Positions 1 through 7,650 of a stretch of DNA of 64,000 bases are shown here, piece by piece (positions within the stretch are counted from its first letter, which is position 1; every line of letters begins with the position of its first letter). Source of the DNA: Kribbella flavida DSM 17836 (lineage in GTDB: Bacteria; Actinomycetota; Actinomycetes; Propionibacteriales; Kribbellaceae); NCBI RefSeq assembly GCF_000024345.1, contig NC_013729.1, positions 1,922,001-1,986,000 on the forward strand. Reading direction: 5' to 3'. The notes beneath the pieces were generated by a model that saw only the letters and a list, made by a program, of their open reading frames with translations, did not search any database and had not been told where the DNA came from. The position numbers and the translations under genes were made by a program.

Positions 1-2453
1 GCCGCTGTCAGCCGGGTGTCGGTGCAGAACCGGCCGACCAGGACGCTGTGCCGGGCGGTTTCGACGCAGCGCCGGTTGCGGGTGACGTCGAAGAACGCCA
101 GCTCGGCGGCCGGCAGCTCGAAGTGCACCTGAATGCTTTCGCCCGCCGCCAGCGAGACCCGCCGGAAGTCGCGCAGCTGACGCAGCGGCTGCTTGGCACG
201 GGACCGCTGCTGGTGCGTGTACAGCTGGACCACCTCGCGGCCGGCTCTGGACCCGGTGTTCGTGACGGTCAGGCTCACCTGGAGCACACCGTCGGCGGGT
301 ACGGAGGTCGAGCACAGCCGCAGGTCGGAGTACGCGAAGGTGGTGTAGCTCAGGCCGTGGCCGAACGGGTAGAGCGGCCTGCCCCGGTAGTACAGGTACG
401 TGGCGTCGGTGGCGACGATGTCGTAGTCGAGCAGGTCGGGCAGGTCCGCGGCGGACCGGTACCAGGTCTGCGGCAACCGGCCGGACGGGTCCGTGTCGCC
501 GAACAGGACGTCGGCCAGCGCCCGGCCGTACTCCTGACCGCCGTGCGCCGACCAGAGCAGCGCGGGCAGGTGCTCGTCGGCCCACTCGACCGAGAACGGG
601 TAGCTGCTCGACATCACCAGCACCGTCCGGGAGTTGGCCGCGTGCACGGCCCGGACCAGCCGGTCCTGGCCGGCCGGCAGGTCCAGCGCCTCGCGGTCCT
701 CGGTCTCCCGGCCGTTGACCAGCGGATGGTTGCCTGCAACAACGATTGCGACGTCGGCGCGGGCGGCCAGCTCGGCGGCCACCGCGGCGCCGTCGACGAG
801 CGTCACCACGGCGAACGCCGTCGCGGAGTCCGCGTCCTCGGCGGTCGCCGTCACCGACCCGTCCGGCTGCACGGTCACGAAGCGGCCGCTGTTGCGGTGC
901 CGGAGCACCGCGCTGGTTTCGCCGGCGGGGCAGAGCTCGAAGGTCTCGTTGACCTCCCAGGTGCTCGGGCCCGGGTGGTCGGCTCTCAGCACACCGCCAT
1001 CGGTCACCGTGACGTACGACCCGGTCTGCACCGACCGAAGCGTCCAGGCCGCGCCACCCCAGTCGAAGAGATCGAACCCGCCGGACGGACCCAGCCCCAG
1101 GACGCCGTCCTCGCCCGCGCTCAGGCAGCCGCCGGGCACGCGGAGCTCGACCCGGTCGACGCCTTCGCAGAACTCCACGGCCTCCGCGCCCAGCCGCTCG
1201 ACCAGACCGTCACGGGCGGTCACGCGGTACGGCAGGGTGCCGGAGTACCAGTCCTCGTAGAGGGTGTCGGCGAGCGGGCCGACGATCGCGACCCGCCGGG
1301 TGGTCGCGGGGTCCAGCGGCAGCACGTGGCACTCGTGCTTGAGCAGCACGATCGACTGCCGGGCCGCTTCCTGCGCGAGCTGCCGGTGCTCGGGGCAGCC
1401 GACGACCTCGTCGTCCAGGGCGGCGTACGGGTCGAGCTCGGGCGGGTCGAACTCGCCCAGCCGGAAGCGCACGGCCAGTGCGTGCCGGACGGCCTGGTCG
1501 ATGTCGTCCTGGGTCAGCAGACCACGGTCCAGAGCGGCGGTCAGGTGCCGCGTCGACGGTCCTGCGTCGTTGTCGTCCTGCGTGAAGCTGTCGACCCCGG
1601 CGCAGAGCGCGGCCGCGTACGCCGTCGGCCCGTCGGCGTAATACCGCTGGAGCTCGTACAGGTTCGCGGGCGCGCCGGCGTCGCTGACCACCAGCAGGTC
1701 GTCCTCGGTCCAGCTGCGCAGGGCGTCGTTGATCAACGGGCTGAGGTGGGCGGGCCGTCCGTTCACCAGGTTGTACGACGGCATCACCGCGACGGCCGCA
1801 CCGGCCGCGATCGGGGCCCGGAAGGCCGGCAGTTCGTAGTCGTGCAGGACGCGCGGCGGCAGGTTGCTCGACGTCGTGCAGCGGTCCGTCTCGTTGTTGT
1901 AGGCGAGGAAGTGCTTGAGCGTCGGCGCGGTCTTCAACGGGCCGGGCGCGGTCCCGGTCAGCCCCTGGCCGTAGGCGACGGCCAGCAGCCCGGTGAGCCA
2001 GGGATCCTCCGAGTAGCCCTCCTCGTTGCGGCCCCACCGCGGATCGCGCAGCGGGTTGACCACCGGCGCCCAGACGTTCAGGCCGACCTGGGCGGGATCA
2101 CGGCGGTGGAACGCCCGCACCTCGTCGCCGATCGCCGAGCCGACGGCCTGCAGCAGCTCGGTGTTCCAGCTGGCGGCGAGGCCGATCGCCTGCGGGAAGA
2201 CGGTGGCCGGGCCGAGCCAGGCGACGCCGTGCAGGGCTTCGGTGCCGGTCCGGAAGGACGCGACGCCGAGCCGGGGAACGGCGGCCTGGTGCTGGTGCAG
2301 CAGCCCCAGCTTCTCCGGCAGCGTCAGCCGGTCGAGCAGATCGCCGATCCGCTCGGGCAGCTTGCGGGCCGGGTCGCGGAACGGGGGAGGGGAGGAGTCG
2401 GACGACGGGGTGGGCGGCGTACTGGGCGGCGTACTGGGCGGGGAGGTGCTCAT
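1..2453 (-). CDS. Glycoside hydrolase family 3 beta-glycosidase (3' end outside window)
   Basis: The reading frame opens at ATG 2453 and stays open to the window edge (817 codons seen). It lacks a signal peptide, so it is probably cytoplasmic and trims imported oligosaccharides. The N-terminal GH3 barrel is clear: EALHGVAW, NVWAPVVNPLRDPRWGRNEE, TLKHF, and VVSDAGAP carrying the predicted nucleophile Asp258. The second GH3 domain has SIVLLKH and VVAGNHPLVNGRE, and an Fn3-like tail begins near GLSYTTFAYS. About 90 residues between the two halves of the second domain (around residues 455-545) look like a beta-trefoil/fascin-like insertion. An N-terminal Pro/Ser/Thr repeat precedes the catalytic domain. 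Two LacI-type palindromes lie upstream. The specificity (beta-glucosidase, beta-xylosidase or arabinosidase) cannot be fixed from sequence alone. Confidence 0.9.
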   Translation of the reverse strand, partial: MSTSPPSTPPSTPPTPSSDSSPPPFRDPARKLPERIGDLLDRLTLPEKLGLLHQHQAAVPRLGVASFRTGTEALHGVAWLGPATVFPQAIGLAASWNTELLQAVGSAIGDEVRAFHRRDPAQVGLNVWAPVVNPLRDPRWGRNEEGYSEDPWLTGLLAVAYGQGLTGTAPGPLKTAPTLKHFLAYNNETDRCTTSSNLPPRVLHDYELPAFRAPIAAGAAVAVMPSYNLVNGRPAHLSPLINDALRSWTEDDLLVVSDAGAPANLYELQRYYADGPTAYAAALCAGVDSFTQDDNDAGPSTRHLTAALDRGLLTQDDIDQAVRHALAVRFRLGEFDPPELDPYAALDDEVVGCPEHRQLAQEAARQSIVLLKHECHVLPLDPATTRRVAIVGPLADTLYEDWYSGTLPYRVTARDGLVERLGAEAVEFCEGVDRVELRVPGGCLSAGEDGVLGLGPSGGFDLFDWGGAAWTLRSVQTGSYVTVTDGGVLRADHPGPSTWEVNETFELCPAGETSAVLRHRNSGRFVTVQPDGSVTATAEDADSATAFAVVTLVDGAAVAAELAARADVAIVVAGNHPLVNGRETEDREALDLPAGQDRLVRAVHAANSRTVLVMSSSYPFSVEWADEHLPALLWSAHGGQEYGRALADVLFGDTDPSGRLPQTWYRSAADLPDLLDYDIVATDATYLYYRGRPLYPFGHGLSYTTFAYSDLRLCSTSVPADGVLQVSLTVTNTGSRAGREVVQLYTHQQRSRAKQPLRQLRDFRRVSLAAGESIQVHFELPAAELAFFDVTRNRRCVETARHSVLVGRFCTDTRLTA

Positions 2454-2500
2454 CGTGATCGCGCTCCGGGGCACTCGGCCGTCTGCCGACGGAAAGGCGG

Positions 2501-2514
2501 TCGAAGCGCTTCGA
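2501..2514. promoter_or_regulatory. LacI-type operator, copy 1 (upstream of GH3)
   Basis: Perfect 14-bp palindrome TCGAAGCGCTTCGA. Its edge is exactly 47 nt from the GH3 start codon, the same spacing as between copy 4 and the GH12 start codon. It has the central CG typical of LacI-family operators and is probably bound by the LacI protein encoded at 11829-12848. Confidence 0.85.
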
Positions 2515-2552
2515 CGATGCGCCTCCGCACAGCGGAGGAGAGGGGCGAGCCG

Positions 2553-2566
2553 TCGAAGCGCTTCGA
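2553..2566. promoter_or_regulatory. LacI-type operator, copy 2 (upstream of GH3)
   Basis: Second perfect TCGAAGCGCTTCGA, centred 52 bp from copy 1 (about five helical turns). This arrangement would suit cooperative binding or short looping at the GH3 promoter. Confidence 0.85.
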
Positions 2567-2680
2567 TCAGAAGGTGTCTGAGAGGGTCGCACCCTGCGCA
2601 CGGCCGGTCAAGATCTCAGCCCGGATCACCGCGCACCAACCGGAATGGACCAGGCGTCGCCGTCGGTTGGCGACCGCTGG

Positions 2681-3883
2681 TCAGAGCGTGGGGATCGGCA
2701 GGCGGCCTGAGTCGAGGCGGTCGAGAGAGCGGGCGACGGCGCCGATCGACGTCGCGTCGTGGCCGAACGTCGACACCACGACCCGGCAGCGGCCGCTCAC
2801 CGTCACCAGGGCGCCGTCGGCCAGCTCCTGCTCGATCGCAGGCACCAGCCAGCGGCCCAGCCCGGCGTACGACCCACCGAGCACCACGAGCTCGGGGTCG
2901 AGCAGGTCGACCAGCACCGAGATGCCCCGCCCGAGCAGACCGCCCACCTCCGCGAGGGCTTTGAGGGTGGCGGTATCGCCCTCCTCGGCCCGCCGGACCA
3001 GCTGCTCCGTGCGCAGCTGGGGATCGGTCTCCGGCGCGTCGGCCGGCTCGAGCCGGGCCAAGATCGCAGGCATGCCGGCCACCGCTTCCAGGCAGCCCCG
3101 TCGCCCGCAGCCGCAGACCGGGCCGTCCGGCTGGATCCGCAGGTGGCCGATCTCCCCGACGTACCCGTGGTGCCCGCGCAGCGGACGGCCGTCGCAGATC
3201 ACGCCCGCCCCGACGCCGGTCTCGCCGGACAGCTGGATCAGGTCGGCGGTGCCGGCGTGGTCGCCGTACCGGTGCTCGGCCAGGGCGCCGAGGTTGGCGT
3301 CGTTGTCGACCATCACCGGGAACGCCGGCCGGCCGAGCGCGGCGATCAGGTCGCTGCGCAGCGGCACGTCCCGCCAGCCGAGCCCCGCGGCCAGCACGAC
3401 CGAGCCGTCGTGGTCGATCAGCCCGGGCGCGCCCACGGTCAGGCCGAGCACGTCGCGGCCGGAGGAGTGCACCGCGGAGATCGCGCGGCGGGCCAATGCC
3501 GCCAGCGCGGCGATCGTCTTGGCCGGGCTCGCCTCGGGGCCGGGGCCGGACCGGTGCCAGCGCAGCAGCTGGCCGCCGGCGGAGTCGTAGGCGATCGCGG
3601 TCAGCCCGCGCACGCCGACCTCCATCCCGATCGCCGCGTACGCCGAGCCGTCGAGCACCAGCAGGGTGGCCGGCCGGCCGACGTGGTTCTGGGTCTGCTC
3701 GGTCTCCCGGGCCAGCCGCTGGGCGATCAGCTCGCCGACGATGCTGGTCACGGTCGCCTTGTTCAGGCCGGTGCCGGAGGCGATCGCCGCCCGCGAGCAG
3801 GGCGCGTTCGCCCGCAGGAAGCCGAGAACGGCGGCCAGGTTGGTGGCGCGGACGTCGGTGTGGTCCGCGGTGTGAGGGGTCAA
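2681..3883 (-). CDS. ROK-family transcriptional repressor (XylR-like)
   Basis: A protein of about 400 residues with an N-terminal winged helix (ATNLAAVLGFLRANAPCSRAA, then SGTGLNKATVTSIVGELI) and a C-terminal ROK sugar-kinase-like fold (VDNDANLGALAEHRYG; zinc-binding cysteines in GPVCGCGRRGCLEAV). I chose TTG 3883 because AGAGGA lies five bases upstream and the protein then begins just before the helix. The frame stays open further upstream, with GTG near 3929 as an alternative. The gene is divergent from the sugar ABC importer, and a XylR-like inverted repeat sits between them. It probably represses the importer until a sugar from the locus binds. Confidence 0.88.
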   Translation of the reverse strand: MTPHTADHTDVRATNLAAVLGFLRANAPCSRAAIASGTGLNKATVTSIVGELIAQRLARETEQTQNHVGRPATLLVLDGSAYAAIGMEVGVRGLTAIAYDSAGGQLLRWHRSGPGPEASPAKTIAALAALARRAISAVHSSGRDVLGLTVGAPGLIDHDGSVVLAAGLGWRDVPLRSDLIAALGRPAFPVMVDNDANLGALAEHRYGDHAGTADLIQLSGETGVGAGVICDGRPLRGHHGYVGEIGHLRIQPDGPVCGCGRRGCLEAVAGMPAILARLEPADAPETDPQLRTEQLVRRAEEGDTATLKALAEVGGLLGRGISVLVDLLDPELVVLGGSYAGLGRWLVPAIEQELADGALVTVSGRCRVVVSTFGHDATSIGAVARSLDRLDSGRLPIPTL

Positions 3884-3965
3884 GGTCGTCCTCTTCGGCT
3901 CGGTCGGGGCGGTGACTACGCCCACCGACAGTTCTACACCTTGTGGCACGTTCGGTCGTGAGCTA

Positions 3966-3992
3966 ATTTGTTTGGCTACCAGCCCAACTAAT
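3966..3992. promoter_or_regulatory. Probable ROK (XylR-like) operator
   Basis: Imperfect inverted repeat with 12-nt arms (ATTTGTTTGGCT and AGCCCAACTAAT) around 3 nt; 10 of 12 positions match. The TTAGTT/TTTGTTTGG flavour resembles known XylR/ROK operators. It lies between the ROK gene and the importer, in AT-richer DNA that stands out locally. Confidence 0.65.
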
Positions 3993-4037
3993 CCTACCTC
4001 GGGGCGGCCTCCCGTCCCAGTCGAAAGGACTCCCGTC

Positions 4038-5705
4038 GTGATCGGACCCGCAGGCGGCTCCACGAACCGCCGGACCTTCCTTTCCCTGCTCGGCGCCGGC
4101 GCGGCGGTCGCGGCCGGCGGCAGCACCCTGACCGCCTGCTCCAACGACGGCGCCAGTCCCGGCACCGGTGGCCGGGCCGAGAGTGAGGACAAGCTCACCG
4201 CGCTGCTGCCGGCGTTCGTCGGCTACGAGCCGGTCAAGCCCGATCTGCCCGGCAGCAACGGCGCGTCGCCCGGCTTCACGAAGTACCCGGCGGAGCTGAA
4301 GCGGGCGCTGCCGGACAAGCCGGTGACCAGCGGCAAGGAGGTCAGCGCGATGACCCCGCTGTGGGGCCCGCTGCCGCCCGGCCTCGGCAACAACTCCTAC
4401 TTCGACGTGAACAACGAGCGGATCGGTGCTCCGGTCCGCTTCAACGTGGTCAACGGCAACGAGTACGGCGACAAGCTCGGGCCGATGCTGGCCGCCGGCA
4501 ACGTTCCCGAGCTGCTCTGCATCCCGGGCTGGGAGATCTCCGGGCTGACCCGGTTCAGCCAGGCCGTCGACAAGCTGTTCGAGGACCTCACGCCCTACCT
4601 TGCTGGTGACAAGGCGGCGGCGTACCCGATGCTGGCCAACCTGCCGACCCGTGCCTGGGCGTACGGCGTGTGGAACTCGCAGCTCAAGGCCGTGCCGTAC
4701 CCCGGCACCGGCATCCCGTGGGCGTTGTTCTACCGCAAGGACCTGTTCGGAAAGCTGGGCGCCGAGCCGCCGAAGAACATCGACGACGTGCTGGCCCTGG
4801 GCAAGGAACTCACCGACGCCAAGGCGAACCGGTGGGCGTTCGGCTCGATCGTGGACGAGATCGCCCGGGCGTACGGCGCGCCGGCGAACTGGCGCAAGGA
4901 CTCCAGCGGCAAGCTCGTGCACAAGATCGAGACGCCGGAGTTCGAGGAGGCGGTGGCCTTCACCCGCAAGCTGTTCCAGTCGGGCTACGTGCACCCGACG
5001 GTGGTGGGCAACGCCGCCGCCGACCAGAAGCCGTTGTTCGAAGGCGGCCAGATCCTGGTCTACCAGGACGGCCCCGGCTCGTGGTCCGAGGCACTGCAGC
5101 GGCAACTGCCGGTCAATCCCCGGTTCGACATGCAGCCGGTGATGCCGTTCGCGCACGACGGCGGCGAGGCGATCGTCTGGAGCGGCGACCCGGCCGGCAT
5201 CTTCACGTTCGTGAAGAAGGGCCTGGGCGAGCAGCGGGTCAAGGAGCTGCTCGGCGTGCTCAACTACACCGCCGCGCCGTTCGGCACCGAGGAGTACCAG
5301 CTGGCCGCCTACGGCGAAGAAGGCAAGCACTACACCAAGGAGAGTTCCGGTGCGCCCAAGCTGACCGCGCTGGGCACCAAGGAGGTCGCCAACACCTACA
5401 TCTTTCTCGGCGGCCGGCCCACCGCGATCACCCAGAGCCAGTACCCGGGCTACGTCGAGGGCATGAGCGCCTGGGAGAACGAGTGCTGCAAGCGGTTCGA
5501 CAAGAACCCGTTCGAGGGCATCCGGGTCGAGGCGCCCTCCAAGCTGGCGGCGCTGAACCAGCCCTTCGACGACAAGCTGCAGGACATCTTCCGGGGCCGC
5601 CGGCCGGTCGCGGAGCTCAAGACGGCGGTCCAGGCCTGGCGCTCCGGCGGTGGGGACGAGGGCCGGGAGTTCTACGCGAAGGTGCTCAGTGACAACGGTC
5701 GATGA
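4038..5705 (+). CDS. Sugar ABC transporter solute-binding lipoprotein (CUT1, UgpB/LplA type)
   Basis: A 555-residue secreted binding protein. The start GTG 4038 follows GAAAGGA; the frame is open further upstream, but that would put the signal peptide deep inside the protein. The N-terminus has a twin-arginine motif NRRTFLSLLGAGAAV and lipobox LTAC, so it is probably a Tat-exported lipoprotein. The long length and pattern (GNEYGDKLGPMLAAGNVPEL, TGIPWALFYRKDLFGKLGAE, WSGDPAGIFTFVKKG) fit the large CUT1 binding proteins paired with LplB/YtcP-type permeases. It precedes two permeases in an operon. The ligand is inferred, from the neighbouring GH74/GH42/GH12, to be xyloglucan oligosaccharides. 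Confidence 0.9.
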   Translation: MIGPAGGSTNRRTFLSLLGAGAAVAAGGSTLTACSNDGASPGTGGRAESEDKLTALLPAFVGYEPVKPDLPGSNGASPGFTKYPAELKRALPDKPVTSGKEVSAMTPLWGPLPPGLGNNSYFDVNNERIGAPVRFNVVNGNEYGDKLGPMLAAGNVPELLCIPGWEISGLTRFSQAVDKLFEDLTPYLAGDKAAAYPMLANLPTRAWAYGVWNSQLKAVPYPGTGIPWALFYRKDLFGKLGAEPPKNIDDVLALGKELTDAKANRWAFGSIVDEIARAYGAPANWRKDSSGKLVHKIETPEFEEAVAFTRKLFQSGYVHPTVVGNAAADQKPLFEGGQILVYQDGPGSWSEALQRQLPVNPRFDMQPVMPFAHDGGEAIVWSGDPAGIFTFVKKGLGEQRVKELLGVLNYTAAPFGTEEYQLAAYGEEGKHYTKESSGAPKLTALGTKEVANTYIFLGGRPTAITQSQYPGYVEGMSAWENECCKRFDKNPFEGIRVEAPSKLAALNQPFDDKLQDIFRGRRPVAELKTAVQAWRSGGGDEGREFYAKVLSDNGR

Positions 5706-6675
5706 GGTCCGGACGCCCACCGCGCAGCAGCCCGCGCCGGCGCCCGGCCGGTCGCGGGCCACCCGGCCGAACTGGCGGCTGCGGTTCCGGCGCGACTGGC
5801 CGCTGCTGCTGATGGTGGCGCCGGTGATCGTGCTGCTGCTGCTCTTCCACTACCTGCCGACGCTCGGCAACGTGATCGCCTTCCAGGACTACTCGCCGTA
5901 CGTCGGGATCCGCGGCAGCGAGTTCGTCGGGCTGGCCAACTTCCAGCGGATGTTCAGCGAAGGCGCCTTCTGGTCGGCGCTGACCAACACGCTGACGATC
6001 ACCGCCTTCCAGCTGGTGTTCTTCTTCCCGATCCCGATCCTGCTCGCGCTGCTGCTGAACAGCGTGCTCTCGGTGCGGGTGCGCACCTTCATCCAGGGCG
6101 TGGTCTACCTGCCACACTTCTTCTCCTGGGTGCTGGTGGTGTCGCTGTTCCAGCAGATGATCGGCGGCGCGGGCCTGCTCGCGCAGAGTCTGCGCTCGAA
6201 CGGTTTCCAGGCCGTCGACCTGATGACGAATCCCGACAGCTTCATCCTGCTGGTCACCGCCCAGGCGGTCTGGAAGGACGCCGGCTGGGGCATGATCGTC
6301 TTTCTCGCCGCGCTGAGCACGATCAACCCGGCGCTCTACGAGGCCGCGGCGGCCGACGGGGCGAACCGCTGGCGCCGGATGTGGCACATCACCCTGCCCG
6401 GCCTGCGACCGGTCATCGTGCTGCTGCTGATCCTGCGGCTCGGCGACGCGCTCACCGTCGGTTTCGAGCAGTTCATCCTGCAGCGCAACGCGGTCGGCGC
6501 CGGCGCGGCGGAGGTGCTGGACACCTACGTGTACTTCGAGGGCCTGCTGGTCGGGGACTTCGGGTACGGCGCAGCCGCCGGACTGTTCAAGGGCCTGGTC
6601 GGCCTGGTGCTGGTGCTGGCCGCCAACAAATTCGCCCATCTGGTGGGCGAGCAGGGGGTGTACTCACGCTCATGA
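5689..6675 (+). CDS. CUT1 sugar ABC transporter permease (LplB-like)
   Basis: A 328-residue inner-membrane permease with about six hydrophobic segments, beginning near LLLMVAPVIVLLLLFHYLP. The cytoplasmic EAA loop is clear (YEAAAADGANRWRRMWHI then LPGL). GTG 5689 is the best start: it overlaps the binding-protein gene by 17 nt and follows an AAGG sequence, and an upstream ATG at 5650 would add residues with no family match. It forms a heterodimer with the next gene product. No ATPase gene is present, as is usual for actinomycete CUT1 systems that share a MsiK-type ATPase. Confidence 0.92.
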   Translation: MTTVDEVRTPTAQQPAPAPGRSRATRPNWRLRFRRDWPLLLMVAPVIVLLLLFHYLPTLGNVIAFQDYSPYVGIRGSEFVGLANFQRMFSEGAFWSALTNTLTITAFQLVFFFPIPILLALLLNSVLSVRVRTFIQGVVYLPHFFSWVLVVSLFQQMIGGAGLLAQSLRSNGFQAVDLMTNPDSFILLVTAQAVWKDAGWGMIVFLAALSTINPALYEAAAADGANRWRRMWHITLPGLRPVIVLLLILRLGDALTVGFEQFILQRNAVGAGAAEVLDTYVYFEGLLVGDFGYGAAAGLFKGLVGLVLVLAANKFAHLVGEQGVYSRS

Positions 6676-7628
6676 GCTCACAAGCCGTCAAGCCGCCGGC
6701 CGGCCTGCTGCCCAGGCGCCGCCACCCGGAACGACCGATCTGGGAGGAGGAGCCCACCCTGCTCGGCCGACTGGGCAAGCCGGTCGTGCTGGCCCTGGTC
6801 TTCCTGGTCATCGCGTTCCCGCTGTACGTCGTGGTCGTCACCAGCTTGTCCTCCACCGAAGCCGTCACCCGCGCGGGCGGACTGGTCGTCGTCCCGCGGG
6901 AGCTGACGCTCGCGGCGTACGTCCAGCTGCTCTCCGGCGGCGTAGTCACCCGGGCCCTGGTGATCAGCACCGTCATCACACTCGTCGGTACGGCGTTCAG
7001 CCTGCTGATCACCGTGCTCGCGGCGTACGGGCTGTCGCGGCCGGGCTCGTTGTGGCACCGGCCGCTGCTGTTCGTCGTACTGCTCACGTTCCTGTTCGGG
7101 CCGGGCATCATTCCCAGCTACCTGCTGGTGAACTCGCTCGGCCTGATCGACAGCTACGCCTCGCTGATCCTGCCGACCGCGATCTCGGCGTTCAACCTGA
7201 TCGTGATGCGCGCGTTCTTCATGGGCATTCCCGGCGAGCTGATCGACAGCGCGCGGATCGACGGCGCCGGCGAGTTCGCCGTGCTGACCCGGATCGTGAT
7301 GCCGCTGTCGAAGGCCGTGGTCGCGGTGGTCGGACTGTTCTACGCCGTGGGTTACTGGAACGCCTTCTTCAACGCGATGCTCTACCTCAACGACAACACC
7401 AAGTGGCCGTTGCAGCTGGTGCTGCGGACCTACATCGTGCAGGCCCAGGTGCTGCCCAGCGGCGCCGGCGGAGTCACCTCGACGCCCGCACTCGGCCTGG
7501 CGCCGGCGCCGAGCCTGGCGATCAAGATGGCCATCGTGGTGCTCGCCGTGATCCCGGTGCTGCTGGTCTACCCGTTCATTCAGAAGCACTTCACCAAGGG
7601 CGTCATCATCGGCGCGGTCAAGGGCTGA
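6672..7628 (+). CDS. CUT1 sugar ABC transporter permease (YtcP/AraQ-like)
   Basis: A 318-residue permease whose ATG overlaps the stop of the preceding permease (ATGA), indicating translational coupling. Six membrane segments are visible, starting with VVLALVFLVIAFPLYVVVV, and the EAA loop reads ELIDSARIDGAGEFAVLTRI. It completes the transmembrane part of the importer encoded from 4038. Its stop is 22 nt before the GH74 gene, so transporter and hydrolases are probably one transcript. Confidence 0.92.
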   Translation: MSSQAVKPPAGLLPRRRHPERPIWEEEPTLLGRLGKPVVLALVFLVIAFPLYVVVVTSLSSTEAVTRAGGLVVVPRELTLAAYVQLLSGGVVTRALVISTVITLVGTAFSLLITVLAAYGLSRPGSLWHRPLLFVVLLTFLFGPGIIPSYLLVNSLGLIDSYASLILPTAISAFNLIVMRAFFMGIPGELIDSARIDGAGEFAVLTRIVMPLSKAVVAVVGLFYAVGYWNAFFNAMLYLNDNTKWPLQLVLRTYIVQAQVLPSGAGGVTSTPALGLAPAPSLAIKMAIVVLAVIPVLLVYPFIQKHFTKGVIIGAVKG

Positions 7629-7650
7629 CAAGCCCTTCGAAAGGAGTGAG

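Noticed and set aside
48-3590. An 1180-codon open frame on the plus strand opposite GH3 and ROK
   Set aside because: It is the antisense shadow of two genes with clear family motifs; the protein is Arg/Gly/Val-rich without domains.
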